Shown here piece by piece: positions 8,616 to 17,746 of a stretch of DNA of 64,000 bases. The translations under genes and the position numbers were made by a program. The notes below the pieces were generated by a model that saw nothing but the letters and a program-made list of their open reading frames with translations, was not told the DNA's origin and searched no databases. Position 1 is the stretch's first letter; the number at the start of each line of letters is the position of its first letter. The stretch is from Halomonas sp. TD01 (GTDB lineage Bacteria; Pseudomonadota; Gammaproteobacteria; Pseudomonadales; Halomonadaceae): NCBI RefSeq assembly GCF_923868895.1, contig NZ_OV350343.1, positions 1,736,001 to 1,800,000 of the forward strand, in the 5' to 3' direction.

Positions 8616-10211
8616 ATGCATGCCCTAACGCTGGCATCGTTTATCTTTTTTACCGGCCTAGTGGCCTTTGTTACGTGGCGCATTACGCGCAGAGATGATC
8701 ACCGCAGTACAAGTGGCTATTTTCTAGCCGGCAGGACGTTAACCTTTCCGCTGATTGCAGCCTCAATGCTGATGACTAACCTCTCTACCGAGCAGATGGT
8801 AGGGCTAAACGGTTCAGCGTTTACCGATGGCCTAAGTGTCATGGCCTGGGAGGTGATCGCGGTTATTGCCTTGGTTGCATTGGCACTGTTTTTCCTACCG
8901 CGCTTTCTTAAAAGCGGTATCGCGACGCTCCCACAGCTGTTAGCAATACGTTTTGATAACGGCACTCAACTGATTGCCAACGTTATTTTCTTGATTGCTT
9001 ATGCCGTCGTGCTGTTGCCCATTATCCTCTATTCAGGGGCTATCGGTTTACAGGGCATGTTAGACCTCCAGGGTCTGACCGGCATTGAGTCGAGCACGGT
9101 GCTGCTGTGGGCCACGGTATGGGCAGTCGGTTTAATTGGCGCAGTGTACGCGCTATTTGGCGGCCTGCGCACAGTAGCGGTATCGGACACGTTGAATGGG
9201 GTGGGACTACTAATCGGCGGTTTTGTTATTGTTTATTTCGGTCTTCAGGCAGTGAGCAATGGCAGTGGTGTCATGGAAGGCTGGAGCATTCTGAAAGAGA
9301 GCGACCCGAGTAAATTTAACTCAATGGGTGGCCCTGATCAGCAGGTGCCATTCTCAACTATTTTCACTGGCGTTCTGTTGCTGCATTTATTTTACTGGAC
9401 GACGAACCAGCAGATTATTCAGCGTACCTTTGCAGCTAAGAACCTCGCAGAAGGCCAGAAAGGCGTATTGTTGACCGGTTTCTTTAAACTTTTAGGCCCG
9501 CTCTATCTGGTGTTGCCGGGGATCATTGCTTACCACCTTTACGCCGATCAAGGTGTTCGCGCGGACGAAGCGTATGGCCACTTGGTATTCAACGTGTTGC
9601 CGCCGTACCTAACAGGCTTTTTTGCTGCGGTGATGGTGGGGGCGATTCTCTCCTCATTTAACTCGGCGCTAAATAGCACTACCACGATTTTCAGCTTGGG
9701 TATTTATAAAGGCGTGCTTAAAAAAGACGCCACTGAAGAAGAGGTCGTAAAATCCGGCAAAGTATTTGGCTGGATCATGGCCGTAACGACCATGATTATT
9801 GCGCCACTGTTAGCAGGTCAAGACAGCCTGTTTGGCTACCTGCAGAAGATGAACGCGATTTACTTTATCCCTATTTTAGCGGTTGTCCTGGTGGGGCTTT
9901 TGACTAAGCGCGTGCCTCCAATGGCAGCTAAAGTAGCGCTGGTAGGTGGCTGTTTGCTGATCGCCGCAGGCTATTTCGTTCCGCCGTTTAACAAGCTGCC
10001 GATGGTGATGCATGAGTTCCACTTTGTCGCCGCTGTGTTCGTACTGTTGGTTGCCGTAATGCTGATCATTGGTAAGCTGCGCCCCCGCGCCACCGCCTGG
10101 GTGCAAGAAGACTCGGGTGATGTCGATCTCACCCCTTGGAAAGGCGCCGTACCGACCGGGATTGTACTCGTGGTATTGGTGGTGATTATGTACGCCTCGT
10201 TCGCAGGCTGA
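8616..10211 (+). CDS. Sodium:solute symporter (SSS family, SglT-like)
   Basis: 531 residues with about 14 hydrophobic segments, as usual for the sodium/solute symporter family. Typical stretches are GYFLAGRT near the N-terminus, [15 protein letters not shown] in TM1-2, [14 protein letters not shown], and [20 protein letters not shown], the conserved serine-rich helix. The branch resembles sugar-transporting members, but the substrate cannot be read. It stands alone, with a strong terminator 29 bp after the stop. Confidence 0.88.
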   Translation: MHALTLASFIFFTGLVAFVTWRITRRDDHRSTSGYFLAGRTLTFPLIAASMLMTNLSTEQMVGLNGSAFTDGLSVMAWEVIAVIALVALALFFLPRFLKSGIATLPQLLAIRFDNGTQLIANVIFLIAYAVVLLPIILYSGAIGLQGMLDLQGLTGIESSTVLLWATVWAVGLIGAVYALFGGLRTVAVSDTLNGVGLLIGGFVIVYFGLQAVSNGSGVMEGWSILKESDPSKFNSMGGPDQQVPFSTIFTGVLLLHLFYWTTNQQIIQRTFAAKNLAEGQKGVLLTGFFKLLGPLYLVLPGIIAYHLYADQGVRADEAYGHLVFNVLPPYLTGFFAAVMVGAILSSFNSALNSTTTIFSLGIYKGVLKKDATEEEVVKSGKVFGWIMAVTTMIIAPLLAGQDSLFGYLQKMNAIYFIPILAVVLVGLLTKRVPPMAAKVALVGGCLLIAAGYFVPPFNKLPMVMHEFHFVAAVFVLLVAVMLIIGKLRPRATAWVQEDSGDVDLTPWKGAVPTGIVLVVLVVIMYASFAG

Positions 10212-10240
10212 CCACTGCTAACACAACGCAGATATTGCCT

Positions 10241-10270
10241 GACGCCCCGCTTAGCGGGGCGTCAGTGTTT
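10241..10270 (+). terminator. Rho-independent terminator after symporter
   Basis: A perfect 10-bp G+C-rich stem (GACGCCCCGC / GCGGGGCGTC) with a 3-base TTA loop, followed by a short T-rich run. It may also serve the converging minus-strand gene ending at 10282. Confidence 0.85.
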
Positions 10271-10281
10271 ACAGCGCATTT

Positions 10282-10650
10282 TCACCACAATCCTAGCTGC
10301 GTTGAAACCCAACGACCAGGTAGCAATGTTCCTACAAATGCCACCACGAGACCTATGTAAGCCCCGCGAATCCATTCACGGTGGTGAGTGATTTCCTGTC
10401 GGCGTGCGGTGCGAATCGCTTGGCATACTGCCCACAGTATCCATACCGATAGCAAGTGAATAGGGCCTAGTTGACCAAATACGGGCAGAACGCCTCCTCC
10501 TAGCCAAAAGGAGCTGATGGCTGAACTTACCATGGCTAGAACCCAAACACGGCCAGCGTATTTATGTTGGCGGGTTCCTTTGGCTAGCAACAGTATGCCT
10601 GCGCCTAACGCGAGGGCGAGAAACGAAGAGGTGATGTGTAGGGTAAGCAT
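10282..10650 (-). CDS. Small membrane protein, DUF2306-like
   Basis: 122 residues from ATG at 10650, with four hydrophobic segments and a loop GTRQHKYAGRVWVLAM that is characteristic of the DUF2306 membrane family (function unknown). An upstream in-frame ATG at 10695 is rejected because it would place the first palindromic operator (10690-10705) inside the coding sequence. It is divergent from the PadR-type regulator and is its likely target. Confidence 0.72.
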   Translation of the reverse strand: MLTLHITSSFLALALGAGILLLAKGTRQHKYAGRVWVLAMVSSAISSFWLGGGVLPVFGQLGPIHLLSVWILWAVCQAIRTARRQEITHHREWIRGAYIGLVVAFVGTLLPGRWVSTQLGLW

Positions 10651-10689
10651 GCCAAATCTCTTTCTTATAGGTTGTGAATAGCGGCTTAT

Positions 10690-10705
10690 ATGCAACTAGA
10701 TGCAT
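10690..10705. promoter_or_regulatory. Putative PadR operator 1 (ATGCA-N6-TGCAT)
   Basis: Perfect 5-bp inverted repeat ATGCA/TGCAT around a 6-base spacer, 40 bp before the minus-strand gene. The same palindrome recurs 46 bp away. PadR-family proteins bind short inverted repeats of this size, often containing ATG/CAT arms. Confidence 0.65.
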
Positions 10706-10735
10706 AGGTATAGTTTAGTCAAAAGGTCATTTATT

Positions 10736-10751
10736 ATGCAACTATGTGCAT
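10736..10751. promoter_or_regulatory. Putative PadR operator 2 (ATGCA-N6-TGCAT)
   Basis: Second copy of the palindrome, just ahead of the ribosome site (aaaaaggagagg) of the regulator gene. Binding here would block the regulator's own promoter and is consistent with autorepression. Confidence 0.65.
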
Positions 10752-10770
10752 ATAAAAAGGAGAGGGCGAT

Positions 10771-11340
10771 ATGTCACTTCGGGGAGTGTTGCTGGTAACA
10801 CTTAGGCGTGAGCCGGGCAGTGGTTATGACGTGCTCCAGCGTTTCAAGGCAGGCATGGCCCATGTATGGCATGCCAGCCATCAGCAGGTCTACAGAGAGC
10901 TAGACAAGATGCGGAACGCTGATTTAGTGAGATGCGAGTCAATCGCGCAGCAAGATCGGCCTGATAAAAAGATCTACTCGATTACCGAGCTGGGTATTAA
11001 TGAGCTTCATGCTTGGCTGTCGGAGCCGCTCGATCACGCACCTGTCCGTTCACCTCTTTTTGCGAAATTTTTTGCGTGGGAAGTATGGCCGGAAGAAGCG
11101 CGTGAAAAAGAGTTTCAGACTTTAAAGCAGGAGCTTGAACAACGGCTAGCTATGTATAAGACCATTGAAACGATGTGGTTCTCAGCGCCAGAACAATTAA
11201 CTGACGCTGAGCGTGCGCCGCTGTATACGTTGCAGCTAGGTCAGCGCTTGACTCACACTTGGCTTGTCTGGGTGGAAGAGCGTCTGAACACGCCTCACAA
11301 GTTAGTTAAAAGTCTCCCGGCGCGCACTGTAGGCAAGTAA
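10771..11340 (+). CDS. PadR-family transcriptional regulator
   Basis: 189 residues. N-terminal winged helix (about 1-80) with SGYDVLQRF, HASHQQVYRELDKM and KIYSITELGINEL as the wing and end of the domain, followed by a C-terminal helical dimerisation region of the Vir_act_alpha type (LWV-rich, residues about 90-175). PadR proteins repress neighbouring membrane or efflux genes and are released by small hydrophobic ligands. The gene is divergent from a small membrane protein, with two palindromes between them. The 3' end overlaps the converging HAD gene by 35 bp. Confidence 0.9.
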   Translation: MSLRGVLLVTLRREPGSGYDVLQRFKAGMAHVWHASHQQVYRELDKMRNADLVRCESIAQQDRPDKKIYSITELGINELHAWLSEPLDHAPVRSPLFAKFFAWEVWPEEAREKEFQTLKQELEQRLAMYKTIETMWFSAPEQLTDAERAPLYTLQLGQRLTHTWLVWVEERLNTPHKLVKSLPARTVGK

Positions 11341-11752
11341 GTCCGAGCGCGCGCCATTGGGCGACTACCGCGTCACGGTCATCCAGCACCAGCCAAGGCA
11401 CAAAGCCGTCACTACGCATTTGGTTGAGTAGCGCGGCCTTCACCTCTTCATCATCTACATGATCATCGCCTTGCGGGCGCAGATACATGGCATCGAAGGG
11501 AATGGTGTGACGCTCTAACCAGCGCTGGGTATGCGCACGGTGGCTATCCGGGCGGCCGCTGCAAATCACGATCTGCTGGCCTTGGGCCTTTAGGATCTTA
11601 ACCAGCTTGGCCACCGCGTCGATCACCGGCGCTTCGGCCATATGGGCAAAAAAAGGATCCCACTGCTTGGCGGGGCCAAGAACCCATTCGTGTACATCGG
11701 TGGGGTGGAATTCGGCAAGCGTGCCGTCAACATCAACAATCACTGCGGACAT
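11306..11752 (-). CDS. HAD-family phosphatase, polynucleotide-kinase 3'-phosphatase-like
   Basis: 148 residues. HAD motif I DVDGTLAEF at residues 7-15, motif II as CSGRPDSHR, and motif IV LVLDDRDAVV near the C-terminus. The spacing matches the small phosphatase domain of the T4 PseT type. As the last gene of the ABC importer operon (10 bp after the metallo-hydrolase) it more likely removes phosphate from an imported small molecule than from nucleic acid; this is inference. It overlaps the end of the PadR gene tail to tail. Confidence 0.8.
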   Translation of the reverse strand: MSAVIVDVDGTLAEFHPTDVHEWVLGPAKQWDPFFAHMAEAPVIDAVAKLVKILKAQGQQIVICSGRPDSHRAHTQRWLERHTIPFDAMYLRPQGDDHVDDEEVKAALLNQMRSDGFVPWLVLDDRDAVVAQWRALGLTCLQCAPGDF

Positions 11753-11762
11753 CGTTAATTTC

Positions 11763-12845
11763 CTAAAAAGTTAAATGGGCGGTGGGGCGCGTGGCCTGAT
11801 GCGGAAGAGCCTCTAGGGTGCGGTGGGTACACAGCCGCTGCCCCAGGCGTTGATGCCATTCGCTTAAGCAGTGTCCAGTGAGTGGGGTAAATAGCGGGAC
11901 TACCTGAGTGGCGCCTAGCTGGTCGGCAAGCGCTACCAGATGGGATGCACGCAGGTGCACGTTCCAGCGCTGACAACGCACCTCGCATGCGGCAAGCTGG
12001 GCTTGACGTTCAGGCGTTAAGTAACCGGTGTGCAGTAGTTGGTAATTGGGCCATTGGTCGGGCGTATCATTGCGATCACTGACCAACTGCAGCACTGGCT
12101 GCGAAGCATTCTGCCGTTCTAGTAGTGCGTTAATCGCACTGTCGAGACCTGGGCGGCGTAAGTCGCTTGGCAGTGCTAGCAGTGCGGCGAGGTTATCGCG
12201 AATAATCGGGTCAATGGCGAAAGGGAGCTGACGGCGGTCGGCCTCTTCCGACAGCCACAGCGCCATTTCCAGGGCGCGCCCCGTTTCAGGCACCGGTAAT
12301 ACTAACGGCTGGTCAAGCTGCAGACGAATAGCCTGCAAACAGCTTTCCTGGGGCTGGTCGTAGTTGCCGTAGGAGGCATCCAATAGCGCGGTGCGGGCAG
12401 TTGGCGGCGTATCAAAGGGAAACAAACAGGATTCAAAACAGGCATCACCGCTGTAGAAAATGCCGCCACCCACATCCAGATGCAGCCAAACGCCACCCAG
12501 CGAGTGCCCTGCCTGGCCGGTGGTCACCTTGATACCTTCTACCGTTAGGCATCCGCGTGCTGGCAAAGGCTGCCAAGCGCGGTGTTTAGGCAATGCGTTC
12601 GCGACTAAGGGCGTGCAGTAGAGCGGGATGGTATCGGGCAGTTCTGAAATGCCGCCGATATGGTCAATATGGTCGTGGCTAACCAGAATCGCATCTACGT
12701 CTAAATCGCCTGCCCAAGTAATGGACTCTCCAGGGTGCAGTGCACCACCTGCGTCCAGCAGTAGTCGCTTGCCGTTAGTTTCGACCACGATAGCCGCGGG
12801 GCCTTTATCGCCCAGCCCGCTTAAGATTTGAATATGGGCGCTCAT
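11763..12845 (-). CDS. MBL-fold metallo-hydrolase
   Basis: 360 residues from ATG at 12845, which overlaps the ATPase stop as ATGA. Metal-binding motif SHDHIDHIGG (about residues 52-61), then QAGHSLGG, YSGDACF and a C-terminal histidine in VHLRASHLVALA; together these are the ligands of a two-metal phosphodiesterase or hydrolase of the beta-lactamase fold. Its position between an anion-type ABC importer and a HAD phosphatase suggests a phosphodiester or phosphonate-derived substrate. No precise substrate can be claimed. Confidence 0.82.
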   Translation of the reverse strand: MSAHIQILSGLGDKGPAAIVVETNGKRLLLDAGGALHPGESITWAGDLDVDAILVSHDHIDHIGGISELPDTIPLYCTPLVANALPKHRAWQPLPARGCLTVEGIKVTTGQAGHSLGGVWLHLDVGGGIFYSGDACFESCLFPFDTPPTARTALLDASYGNYDQPQESCLQAIRLQLDQPLVLPVPETGRALEMALWLSEEADRRQLPFAIDPIIRDNLAALLALPSDLRRPGLDSAINALLERQNASQPVLQLVSDRNDTPDQWPNYQLLHTGYLTPERQAQLAACEVRCQRWNVHLRASHLVALADQLGATQVVPLFTPLTGHCLSEWHQRLGQRLCTHRTLEALPHQATRPTAHLTF

Positions 12846-13900
12846 TGGTCGGGCTCCAGGCACCAGCCTTCCAATAACCGCAGAGCGACTTGCTGACCTT
12901 CCTCAAGCGCGCGGTGATGGTAAGCCAGCAACGCTTCGCCGTTGGGTAAGCGCAGGTGCAACTCATAGCGTTCACCACGAAACGTCAGCCGCTCGACGCG
13001 CCCGGTGAGATCGTGTTCGTTGGGGGCTTGGGCATCTACGCGAATATGCTCAGGGCGCACCAATACGGGCTGAAGTGTGGACTGAGAGCGGGTGTTTTGC
13101 GCTGCTGCCATCCCTTGCATTAGGACACTTTCTGTCAACCGCTGTCCCGGTGCGCCGTTGGCAATAGCCAACTGGCTACCTTGGCCGATAAAGCTTGCCA
13201 CCCATTCGCTGCGCGGTTCGCGATAAAGCATTTCGGGAGTTGCCCACTGCACCAGTTTGCCGTCGCGCATCACGGCAATACGGTCAGCCATCGCCATGGC
13301 TTCGCTTTGATCGTGGGTAACGTACACCATCGTCGCTCGGGTGCGGCGGTGGAAATCTACAAAGCTGTGTTCCATGGACGCACGCAGGTTACGGTCTAGA
13401 TTGGCCAGCGGTTCATCCAACAACACAACTGCAGGGTCAGTCACTAGGCAGCGGGCTAGCGCGACCCGTTGGCGTTGGCCACCGCTAAGCTCCTGGGGCG
13501 AACGCTGTGCATAGGGCTCTAGGGCTACTTGTGCCAGGGCATGGTCAACTCGGCGCTGGTACTCACTGCCCTGAATGCGGCGCAGTTTGAGTGGGTAACC
13601 GACGTTATCGGCCACGTTCATATGCGGCCAGAGCGCGTACGACTGAAAGACCATGGCCATGTTGCGCTGTTCTGGTGGCACATGGTGCTGGCAGCTGGCT
13701 AGCAGCGTATCGTTCAGGCGTATTTCGCCGCCACTGACGTTCTCGAATCCCGCCAGCATGCGCAGCATGGTGGTTTTACCGCAGCCGCTGGGGCCCAGTA
13801 GTGCCACAAACTCCCCCGGTTCAATCTCTAGCGAGAGGTCATTGACCGCGCGGTGGTCGCCAAACTGTTTGGTAACCTGTTGAATCGTTAGCCCTGCCAT
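12842..13900 (-). CDS. ABC importer ATPase, Fe3+/phosphonate/hexose-phosphate family
   Basis: 352 residues. Walker A GPSGCGKTT, Q-loop [12 protein letters not shown], signature LSGGQRQRV, Walker B VVLLDEPLANLD and H-loop VTHDQSEAM, followed by a TOBE-like C-terminal domain. It belongs to the FbpC/PhnT/AfuC type by layout. It overlaps the permease gene by 13 bp and the metallo-hydrolase by 3 bp, so the importer and the enzyme are translated together. Confidence 0.9.
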   Translation of the reverse strand: MAGLTIQQVTKQFGDHRAVNDLSLEIEPGEFVALLGPSGCGKTTMLRMLAGFENVSGGEIRLNDTLLASCQHHVPPEQRNMAMVFQSYALWPHMNVADNVGYPLKLRRIQGSEYQRRVDHALAQVALEPYAQRSPQELSGGQRQRVALARCLVTDPAVVLLDEPLANLDRNLRASMEHSFVDFHRRTRATMVYVTHDQSEAMAMADRIAVMRDGKLVQWATPEMLYREPRSEWVASFIGQGSQLAIANGAPGQRLTESVLMQGMAAAQNTRSQSTLQPVLVRPEHIRVDAQAPNEHDLTGRVERLTFRGERYELHLRLPNGEALLAYHHRALEEGQQVALRLLEGWCLEPDQ

Positions 13901-15588
13901 GGCACGACTCCTTTGGGTAAACGAGGGGCGAGCAGGCTGAGCGACAGCATCAGTGTGGCGACCATTAGGACCACCAGTACCGATACCGCCGATGCCAGCA
14001 CGCTTTCACCGCCCTCATCAAGGTTAAAAATCAATACGCCCAGCGTTTCGTTGCCAGCGCTCCAAAGCAGTGCCGATACCGTCAGCTCGTTCACCGCCAG
14101 CAGGAAGACCAATAGTCCCCCGGCAAATAGCGATGGTGCAATCAGCGGCAGTACGATCGTGGTTAGCCGTCGCCATGGGCCTGCCCCCGCCAGTTGTGCG
14201 GCTTCTTCTAAGGAGGGGGCAAGCTGGGCCAGGCTGGCGCTAACGGGTTTGAGGCATACCACTAAAAAGCGCGCCAGATAGGCCACAAAGATCAGCCCGA
14301 GCGTGCCGTAGAGCGCTACGTTGATCAGCGGCAAAGGGCGTACGAACAGCAAAATGCAGGCGATCGCCAGCACCACACCAGGTAGTGCGTAGGGCAGTTC
14401 AATAGCGCTGAGCGTGAGCTGTTGGAGGCGCGGAGGCAGCCGCTGCAAGCGATACGCCAGCGGCAGGCTGCACAGCATAAGCACCAGCGCGGCACCGCCT
14501 GCCAGCCATAGGCTATTGCGCACAGCGCGCCAAGTGGCGCCTTGGCGGCCAATCACTTCGTGATAGGCGTTTAATGTCACGCTATCGAAGCTAAGGGGAA
14601 CCCCCATGGCGGGCACCAACGAGCTGACCACCAGCGCCGCAAGTGGTGCGACGAGAATCACCAGTAAAACGCTGACTAGCACGGTCGTCACCGCTGGCCG
14701 AAAGCGGCCTAGGGTAAAGTCATGAGAGCGACCACTATGGCCGCCTAAGCCAAAGCGGCTACGATTCATCCAGTATTGTTGAAGGGCAACCCCCGCCAGA
14801 GCCAGTACACCAATCAATAACGAGAGCGCCGCCATTTCTGCCAGCACGCCGGTGCCAAAGCTAGCCATGCGCTGGTAAATCAAAGTAGGTAAGACGTAGT
14901 AGCCCGTTGGAATCCCCAGCATGGCAGGAATGCCGAAGTTGCCCAGGCTAGAAATAAACGCCATCGCCGCCCCGGCAATTAAACCGTGCCGAGTGACTGG
15001 CAAAATAATCTGCCCCCAGACTTGGGCCTGGCGCGCGCCGCTGATGCGGGCAGCTTCGATAAGCTCGCGGGGTAGCGAGATCAGAGAGGTGCGCAGCGCT
15101 AAAAAGACCAGCGGTGCGCTTTGAATCCCCAACAACAGAGCAATGCCTTCCGCCGAGTAGAGCGGCTGAGGGCTACCCAGCGGCGGAGCCATACCAATGC
15201 TTTTCAGCAACGGGCTGGCGGGGCCGAACAGCTGTAGCCAGCTCAGCGCCGTCACTTGGGGGGGAATCATCATCGGTAGCATAAAGCAGAACACTAACCA
15301 CGCTTTGCCACGGATATCGGTCAGGGTAATCACGAAGGCGAACAGGCTACCCAGCATCAAGGCAATCAGCATGCCAAGTCCTGAGGTATACACACTGTGC
15401 CACAACGCTCGCCAAGTACTCGCCGCGTTGAGCACTTTCCACAGCGGTGATTCACTTCCTTGGCCAAGGTCACTAAGTGCCTCTACCAGTAGCCGTATGC
15501 TGGGTGCAAGGCTTAACAACACCACCGTGAGTGTGATTAGGCTGAGCAGCCAGCGGTGCTGGCTGCCAACGTTAAGCGACGGTGTCAT
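13888..15588 (-). CDS. ABC importer permease, two fused membrane domains (FbpB-like)
   Basis: 566 residues with about 12 transmembrane segments and two copies of the EAA contact loop: ELIEAARISGARQAQVW (about 195) and LEEAAQLAGAGPWRR (about 460). Both halves of the transporter are therefore on one chain, as in FbpB, AfuB and PhnU-type permeases. It lies 2 bp after the binding-protein gene. Confidence 0.9.
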   Translation of the reverse strand: MTPSLNVGSQHRWLLSLITLTVVLLSLAPSIRLLVEALSDLGQGSESPLWKVLNAASTWRALWHSVYTSGLGMLIALMLGSLFAFVITLTDIRGKAWLVFCFMLPMMIPPQVTALSWLQLFGPASPLLKSIGMAPPLGSPQPLYSAEGIALLLGIQSAPLVFLALRTSLISLPRELIEAARISGARQAQVWGQIILPVTRHGLIAGAAMAFISSLGNFGIPAMLGIPTGYYVLPTLIYQRMASFGTGVLAEMAALSLLIGVLALAGVALQQYWMNRSRFGLGGHSGRSHDFTLGRFRPAVTTVLVSVLLVILVAPLAALVVSSLVPAMGVPLSFDSVTLNAYHEVIGRQGATWRAVRNSLWLAGGAALVLMLCSLPLAYRLQRLPPRLQQLTLSAIELPYALPGVVLAIACILLFVRPLPLINVALYGTLGLIFVAYLARFLVVCLKPVSASLAQLAPSLEEAAQLAGAGPWRRLTTIVLPLIAPSLFAGGLLVFLLAVNELTVSALLWSAGNETLGVLIFNLDEGGESVLASAVSVLVVLMVATLMLSLSLLAPRLPKGVVPWQG

Positions 15589-15590
15589 GG

Positions 15591-16571
15591 TTAGCCGCCA
15601 AACAGGTCGCTAAAGCGCTGCTTCAACGTTTCTTCCTGCTCCAATGCTTGCTCAATATTGATCGGCATTAGCTGGATAGCATCACGGGCGGGAAAGCCTT
15701 CAGGCGGCGTAGCGGCAGGGTGGGCGGGTAGGTAACCTTGCTGACTAACGAGTTCTTGGCCTTGTTGGGAAAGCACGAAATCAACAAACTTCTGTGCTGC
15801 GTCCAGGTTGTTGGCGCCCTGCATAATTGCGACGGGCTCAGTGACCGCGCTAACGCCCTCTTCGGGGAAGACAAACTCAACCGGAGAGCCTTTGGCTGCC
15901 TCGCGAATCGGTAGGAAATCCACCACGATGCCGTAGGGCTTCGTGCCTGAGGCAACGGCATTGAACACGCCGCCATTACCGCCCTGAGCTTCTGCACGAT
16001 TAGCTTGCAGTGCCTCGTAGTAGCCCATTCCAAGATCGGGGTGGTCGCTCAGCGCTGCCATATGAATAAGCGCTGCGCCTGAATAGAGCGGGCTTGGCAT
16101 TGTTACAAGGTCTTCATAGTCAGGCCCCGTCAGATCTTGCCAACGCTGCGGCTGATGCTCGGCAGCGGTGTTATACACAATCCCCGTGGTGATCAGTTTG
16201 GTGCCGTAGAAGTAGCCTTCCGGATCGTATAGCGCCTCGTCATAAGCCTCCCGCTCTGGGCTGAGGTAAGCCTGCAAATGGCCCTCTTGCTTGAGCGAGG
16301 TCATGGTCATGCTGTCAGCAATTAACAGTACGTCTGGGTTACTGACACCAGCGGAAAGCTCTGAGCGTAGGCGAGTCATCAGACGAGTAGTGCCATCGCG
16401 AACCCACTCCACATCAATCTCGGGATAGGCAGCCTGAAAGGCATCCACGGTTTGCTGGGCGTCGCTATTGGGCTGGCTGGTATAGAGCACCAATTTGTCA
16501 TCAGCCAGCAGCGACGACGATAGAGCAAAGCTTGCAAGTGTAACGGCAGTGCAGAGTGAGCGCTTCAACAT
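15591..16571 (-). CDS. Periplasmic binding protein of an organophosphate/iron-type ABC importer
   Basis: 326 residues with a signal peptide (MLKRSLCTAVTLASFALSS, cleavage about residue 23). The fold pattern is that of class-II binding proteins of the FbpA/AfuA/PhnS group (VLYTSQPNSDAQQTVDAF, GVSNPDVLLIADS). The paired tyrosines used by FbpA for iron are not evident at the expected C-terminal position. With the hydrolases and DeoR-type regulator nearby, this favours a phosphorylated or phosphonate ligand over iron, by inference. Confidence 0.87.
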   Translation of the reverse strand: MLKRSLCTAVTLASFALSSSLLADDKLVLYTSQPNSDAQQTVDAFQAAYPEIDVEWVRDGTTRLMTRLRSELSAGVSNPDVLLIADSMTMTSLKQEGHLQAYLSPEREAYDEALYDPEGYFYGTKLITTGIVYNTAAEHQPQRWQDLTGPDYEDLVTMPSPLYSGAALIHMAALSDHPDLGMGYYEALQANRAEAQGGNGGVFNAVASGTKPYGIVVDFLPIREAAKGSPVEFVFPEEGVSAVTEPVAIMQGANNLDAAQKFVDFVLSQQGQELVSQQGYLPAHPAATPPEGFPARDAIQLMPINIEQALEQEETLKQRFSDLFGG

Positions 16572-16638
16572 GATAAAACCTCCAGTAGGTGAACACTGAT
16601 CACACTACTGTCATCGGCTTACAACATCGTGACACTAC

Positions 16639-16687
16639 GCTTTCGTTTGATGGCGATAGGCTTTCGCCTGTCAAAAAATAGCTTTCG
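16639..16687. promoter_or_regulatory. Three direct repeats GCTTTCG with 21-bp period (putative DeoR operator)
   Basis: GCTTTCG occurs at 16639-16645, 16660-16666 and 16681-16687, each exactly 21 bp from the next, that is two helical turns. DeoR-family repressors (for example GlpR) bind T/C-rich direct repeats containing TTTCG. The array sits in the gap between the ABC operon and the divergent DeoR-type gene. Confidence 0.7.
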
Positions 16688-16719
16688 TTACTTAATTGGT
16701 CGTCAACGTGAAGAAAATA

Positions 16720-17472
16720 ATGGGCTTAAACGAGCGCCGTCGTGCCGTGTTGGCGCAGGTTCGTCAGCAAGGTCGCCAGCCTCTGGAGTCGCTGGCTAGC
16801 CAGTTTGATGTGTCGGTACAAACATTGCGTGGGGATGTTCGTGTTTTAGCGGAGCAAGGGCTGGTATTGCGGCGCCACGGGGAAGTGTTGCCATTTCCTG
16901 ATCAGGAAAATATTGGCTACGATCAGCGCCAAATCGTTAATCAAGCGGGTAAGCGCCAGATTGCCCGCCAAGCCGCTTCACTGATTCAGCATCACCAATC
17001 GCTATTTTTAGGCACGGGTACCACGGTAGAACAGTTGGCTGATGCCTTGCGTGACAAACAAGGTTTGCAGATTATGACCAATAACCTGCATGCACTCATC
17101 AAATTGTGCACCTTGGAGTGTGAGCTGGTGGTGGCAGGTGGGCGGGTACGACGCCGAGATCAAGATGTGATTGGCGGCGATGCCTGGCGCTTCTTTCAGC
17201 GCTATCGAGTGGATGTCGGCATCGTCTCAGTGGGCGGTATGGACAGTCATGGCCATTTATATGACTACAATGATGACGAGGTCATGGCTCGCGAAGCGCT
17301 GCTATCACACGCTGCATACCGTATCCTGGTGCTGGATAAAACCAAATTCGACCTGCCGCTGCGCTGTGCCGCCGGTCAGCTTGCTGATTACCATGCGGTG
17401 ATTACTGATAGCCCGCTCCCCGATAGGCTGCGCAGCCCTTTGGCAGCCCGCGGGGTGAGATTTTTAAGCTAA
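16720..17472 (+). CDS. DeoR-family transcriptional regulator
   Basis: 250 residues from ATG at 16720; upstream in-frame GTG (16708) and TTG (16696) are alternatives. N-terminal HTH (LESLASQFDVSVQTLRGDVRVLAEQG) and a ribose-isomerase-like sensor domain with LFLGTGTTVEQLA, TNNLHALI, VVAGGRVRRRDQD and the C-terminal LDKTKF. Such regulators sense sugar phosphates or related phosphorylated metabolites. It is divergent from the importer operon, so it probably represses it. Confidence 0.88.
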   Translation: MGLNERRRAVLAQVRQQGRQPLESLASQFDVSVQTLRGDVRVLAEQGLVLRRHGEVLPFPDQENIGYDQRQIVNQAGKRQIARQAASLIQHHQSLFLGTGTTVEQLADALRDKQGLQIMTNNLHALIKLCTLECELVVAGGRVRRRDQDVIGGDAWRFFQRYRVDVGIVSVGGMDSHGHLYDYNDDEVMAREALLSHAAYRILVLDKTKFDLPLRCAAGQLADYHAVITDSPLPDRLRSPLAARGVRFLS

Positions 17473-17746
17473 TGATGATGCCTCTTAAATATCATGACCG
17501 GTTTTTTAGCTGGTTAAAGTAGACATATAAATGGAAGCGAATTGTTATATAAGTTATTAGCGGTATCAGATCCATTAGTCATTGTTCTTGAAGTATCAGT
17601 AACATAGGGTTTTGTTTAAAACTGAAAGAAGTTTGCTATTAACTAAACGGTAGTGTGGCACACTGTTTAAGCGTGGAGGTGGTAACCTCGATTTTTCATG
17701 GTGATGCAATCAAAAGAAAATCTCTCAAGCGGTAGAGGGGCAAGGG

